Source of the DNA: Desulfomonilaceae bacterium
GTDB lineage: Bacteria > Desulfobacterota > Desulfomonilia > Desulfomonilales > Desulfomonilaceae
NCBI GenBank assembly: GCA_041662605.1
Contig: JBAZSD010000022.1
Coordinates: forward strand, 9,024-73,023
DNA length: 64,000 nt
Reading direction: 5' to 3'
Positions 61,077 through 64,000 of the stretch are shown piece after piece; within the stretch, counting starts at the first letter, position 1, and every line of letters begins with the position of its first letter. Below the pieces are notes generated by a model. It ran no database searches. It was given only the letters and a program-made list of their open reading frames with translations, and was not told the DNA's origin. The position numbers and the translations under genes were made by a program.

Positions 61077-64000
61077 CTAGTCGCTATCCATAACTGAACG
61101 CGCCTCGTTCAGTAGCTCAGAAATCGCAAACGGCTTGTGCACAAACCCCTTAACAAAGGGACTGATCTCTTTGTGTAACTCATCACCTGGAGAATAACCG
61201 CTTGCTATGATCACCTTAACCGATGGGTCAATCTTCAGGAGTTCCATCAAGCAGTCTCTCCCGGACATCTCCGGCATGAGAAGGTCCAGAATAACCAGTG
61301 ATATCTCGTTTTTTCTTGTCTGATAAATATCAAGAGCTTCCTGCCCATTGGCAGCCACAATGACAGTGTAACCATCGCTTGCCAGAAACCGCTGCTCCAA
61401 TTCAGCGACCGTACTGCTATCCTCTACCACTAAGATTGTTTCCGTTCCTCCTGATTGAACTACTGGCACAGCAGTTTTCGCAGTCGTCAGAGGCGCGTCG
61501 ATGGCGGGGAAATAAATTCTAAACTCTGTTCCTATGCCTGGCTCACTCTCACAGGTTACGTGACCGCCTTGCTGTTCCACTATGCCTTGTACCACGGCAA
61601 GACCGAGGCCTGTTCCTCTTGCTGCGCCTCTTTGTTTTGTGGAGAAGAAAGGATCAAATATCTTGGTGAGCGTTTCTTCATCCATTCCACGTCCGCTATC
61701 CTTTACCGAGAGCATCGCATAGGCGCCAGGTTGCACTTCATGATGGCGCCTGCAATATTCCTCGTCCAATGAGACAGTCCTTGTTGCGATCTTGAGCCGA
61801 CCGCCGTTTGGCATGGCCTCTGAGGCGTTAATGGCAAGGTTCATAACAACTTGATCTATTTGATTATGGTCTGCGAGAATCGGAGCGAGGCCATCTGCCA
61901 AATCCAGTTCAACCTCAACCACCTGTGGAAGAGTTCGAGATATAAGCGGGCAAATTTGAGTGATTTGTTGATTGAGATCTAATCGGACTGGAATGATCTG
62001 CGCTTGTTGGCCAAACGCCAAAAGTTTCTTGATCAGTTCAGCCGCTCCTTTGCCCGTTTCAATGATAGTTTGAAGATCGTTGTAATCCGGATCATTCTTT
62101 TTTTTGCCGATTAAGAGCATTTCAGAATATCCCAGGATACTCTGGAGCATGTTGTTGAAATCGTGGGCTATCCCGCCGACCAAAGTGCCAAGCGCCTCCA
62201 GCTTTTGGGATTGATAAAGCTGGGATTTTAGTTTTTCTCTCTCCTCTTCAGCCTGTTTAAGAGGGCTTATGTCAACTATGACTCCTCTAATTCCGACGAT
62301 TTTCTTATTTTCAGAAATTGGAACAGCGTAAACCAATATGGGAACCGTGGACCCATCTTTTGTCAATGCAGTATAGGGGGCTACAACCACTTCTTGCCCC
62401 ATAATGATCTTCTTAAAATTGTTAGCTACTCTCTCCCGATCCTTCTCGATGACCAACTGAACTGGATTTAATGTAGTGAGGAACTCTTCCAAGCTGTATC
62501 CCGTGAGCTTTAGTGCGGCGGAATTTATAAAAATGAACTTTCCCGTCGTGTCAATTTCATACACAGTTTGCGGTAGAAGCTCGGCAAGTTCTCTAAATCT
62601 CTGCTCGCTCCGTCTGAGGGCCTCCTCCACCTGCTTGCGTTCGGTAATATCTCTGGCGATGGACTGAAATCCAACAATACTGTCGTCTTCCGTCAGGAGT
62701 TGAGTCTTTTGACTGTACCACCTTATTTCACCATTTTTTGTCACAAAAGGAAATTCGTAATAACTATCGGGAAGTTTCTTTACAAACTGACGACCATAGA
62801 ATCTACTGATATCCCCCCTGTATTCCTCGGGAATAAATTCGAGGTAATTCCTGCCTATGACTTCTTCCATAGGATATCGAACATGTTGTACGAAAGCGGA
62901 GTTTACAAAGGTGAAACGCCCATTGGAGTCTGTGGTGTACACAATGTCATAGGCGTTTTCTATTAGATGGCGATATTTCTCCTGAGTTTTCCTCAGTTTC
63001 TCCGCGGCCCGTCTGGTTTGAGTCACATCAAGCATTGTTCCAGTGATCCTCTGAGGCTTGCCTTCTTTGTCGTATTCCACCACCTTGCCTCGGGCCTGAA
63101 ACCATTTCCACTCGCTAGACTTGCCCCGCATTCTAAATTCGGCCTCGAAACAAGGTATTTGTCCTGACAGGTGCCCATTCAAAGCTTCTGAAACCTGTTC
63201 CCAATCGTCCGGGTGGACTGCTCTTTTCCATGTGCGAACGTGCGGATCCAACTCATCTCTCTCATATCCGATCATTCGTGTAGTCCGCTTGCTCAAAACA
63301 GCGCTGCCGGTCTTAAGGTTCCAGTCCCACAACCCAAGCGCTCCCCCCTTTAGAGCGAGTTGTAGCCGCTGTTCACTCTCCCGTAATTCTCGTTCCACCT
63401 GCTTGAGTTCTGAAATGTTCTCAATTAGGCAGGCAACCCCCTTCACCTGACCATCAACACCTATATGAGTCATGTAAGAAGCGACGATATCTCTGGTGAT
63501 ACCATCCTTGTATTCAACTTGCTCTTCGCAAGTCACTTCTTGTCCAGCCAGGGCCGTTTTGACGCGACTCTGAATCCCAAGGTAATGATCCCCAAAAATT
63601 TCCTCAACCGCATGCCCGGAAGGATCTGACCCAGGCATACCCCACCATGACGCAGCGGTCTTGTTGGCGAAGACTATCCTTTCTGCAGCATCCACATAAA
63701 GGATCCCCACTGGTAGACTGTCTACGAGAACTCTTAAGAGATCCCGACTGTCGTGTAGCGCTTGCTCCGCCTGCTTGCGTTCGGTTATGCCCGTCATAAG
63801 ACACAGCCCCGCCGGTCTCTCCTCCCACATTATTAAGGATGAATTCATCTCCAGCCAACCTACTGTTCCGTCTTTGCGGATATATCTAAAAGGATACTGA
63901 TAGTGGGATTCATCACCTTGCAACCGGCGTGCGTGGTATTGCGCAAGCATTTCCTGATCATCCGGATGAACAAAGGCCCCAATGGCATTAGAGGCTAAGG
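61077..64000 (-). CDS. hybrid histidine kinase 11 (partial, runs off the window): multi-PAS-HisKA-HATPase-REC
   Basis: The frame stays open to the last base, reading AIGAFVHPDDQEM before the ATG at 63950, which lies in the middle of a PAS domain. The true start is therefore beyond 64000. After this partial PAS come a second PAS (LPVGILYVDAAERIVFAN), the GGALGLWDWNLKTG PAS_3 and ENAYDIVYTTDSNGRFTFVN PAS shared with kinase 4, and a further PAS. Counting from 63950, His596 lies in GGIAHDFNNMLQ and Asp889 in LVILDLLMPEMSG. The ATPase has DSGRGMD and GTGLGLA. Transmitter and receiver are kinase-6-like. It is upstream of, and probably co-transcribed with, kinase 10. Confidence 0.9.
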   Translation of the reverse strand, partial: LASNAIGAFVHPDDQEMLAQYHARRLQGDESHYQYPFRYIRKDGTVGWLEMNSSLIMWEERPAGLCLMTGITERKQAEQALHDSRDLLRVLVDSLPVGILYVDAAERIVFANKTAASWWGMPGSDPSGHAVEEIFGDHYLGIQSRVKTALAGQEVTCEEQVEYKDGITRDIVASYMTHIGVDGQVKGVACLIENISELKQVERELRESEQRLQLALKGGALGLWDWNLKTGSAVLSKRTTRMIGYERDELDPHVRTWKRAVHPDDWEQVSEALNGHLSGQIPCFEAEFRMRGKSSEWKWFQARGKVVEYDKEGKPQRITGTMLDVTQTRRAAEKLRKTQEKYRHLIENAYDIVYTTDSNGRFTFVNSAFVQHVRYPMEEVIGRNYLEFIPEEYRGDISRFYGRQFVKKLPDSYYEFPFVTKNGEIRWYSQKTQLLTEDDSIVGFQSIARDITERKQVEEALRRSEQRFRELAELLPQTVYEIDTTGKFIFINSAALKLTGYSLEEFLTTLNPVQLVIEKDRERVANNFKKIIMGQEVVVAPYTALTKDGSTVPILVYAVPISENKKIVGIRGVIVDISPLKQAEEEREKLKSQLYQSQKLEALGTLVGGIAHDFNNMLQSILGYSEMLLIGKKKNDPDYNDLQTIIETGKGAAELIKKLLAFGQQAQIIPVRLDLNQQITQICPLISRTLPQVVEVELDLADGLAPILADHNQIDQVVMNLAINASEAMPNGGRLKIATRTVSLDEEYCRRHHEVQPGAYAMLSVKDSGRGMDEETLTKIFDPFFSTKQRGAARGTGLGLAVVQGIVEQQGGHVTCESEPGIGTEFRIYFPAIDAPLTTAKTAVPVVQSGGTETILVVEDSSTVAELEQRFLASDGYTVIVAANGQEALDIYQTRKNEISLVILDLLMPEMSGRDCLMELLKIDPSVKVIIASGYSPGDELHKEISPFVKGFVHKPFAISELLNEARSVMDSD

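Noticed and set aside
1..64000. CRISPR arrays, tRNA or rRNA genes and intact transposases
   Set aside because: None was seen; repeated sequence in the window is explained by paralogous kinase domains.

Overview
The window comes from a sulfate- or sulfite-reducing bacterium. It carries dsrA-dsrB-dsrD (6495-9175), encoding the reductive-type dissimilatory sulfite reductase and its small activator. Together with heptose (LPS) synthesis, an outer-membrane barrel and very many PAS-type hybrid kinases, this points to Desulfobacterota, perhaps a Desulfomonile- or Syntrophobacter-like lineage. The lineage is inference; no 16S rRNA gene is present. No tRNA, rRNA, CRISPR array or intact insertion sequence was seen. 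Part 1 (1-21 kb) is housekeeping and energy metabolism. A leftward run of four closely spaced genes (unknown 428-aa protein, two CbiA-type amidotransferases, DinG-like helicase) diverges from dsrABD. The dsr genes end at a clear hairpin. Then come a leftward set (radical SAM/DUF2344 protein, RNase G, short PrmA), a small membrane protein and a lone ADP-forming acyl-CoA synthetase alpha-type protein. A second leftward set follows (ThiD-ThiN fusion, MoaA, family 2 glycosyltransferase), then HldE reading rightward. Part 2 (21-64 kb) is dominated by eleven apparently intact multi-PAS hybrid histidine kinases: seven in tandem on + (21672-42613), two on - (50640-55235) and two on - (57397 to beyond 64000). 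Each ends in one or two receiver domains; one also has an HPt domain; none has a DNA-binding or enzymatic output domain. Sensor inputs differ (PAS combinations, GAF, PocR-like, 5TM-LYT, multi-TM, dCache), while transmitter and receiver parts are near-copies of one another. The group therefore looks like an expanding and shuffling paralogue family. Two decayed kinases (24497-24899 and 24921-25520) show the same array shrinking by internal deletion. Between the kinase blocks (42.6-50.6 kb) lie a Fic protein lacking its N-terminal half, a CheB-CheR-PAS protein, a 47-aa AbiEi-like reading frame behind a perfect 22-bp palindrome, a decayed MntA-HepT toxin-antitoxin module, a secreted beta-barrel protein with a thaumatin-like C-terminal domain, and an intact metallo-beta-lactamase-fold hydrolase. 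A Kup potassium transporter (55448-57355) sits between the two leftward kinase pairs. The points most worth a second look are the kinase array and its fossils, the barrel-thaumatin fusion, the CbiA/DsrN-like pair beside dsrAB, the unknown gene divergent from dsrA, and a 34-codon membrane peptide gene at 21157-21261.
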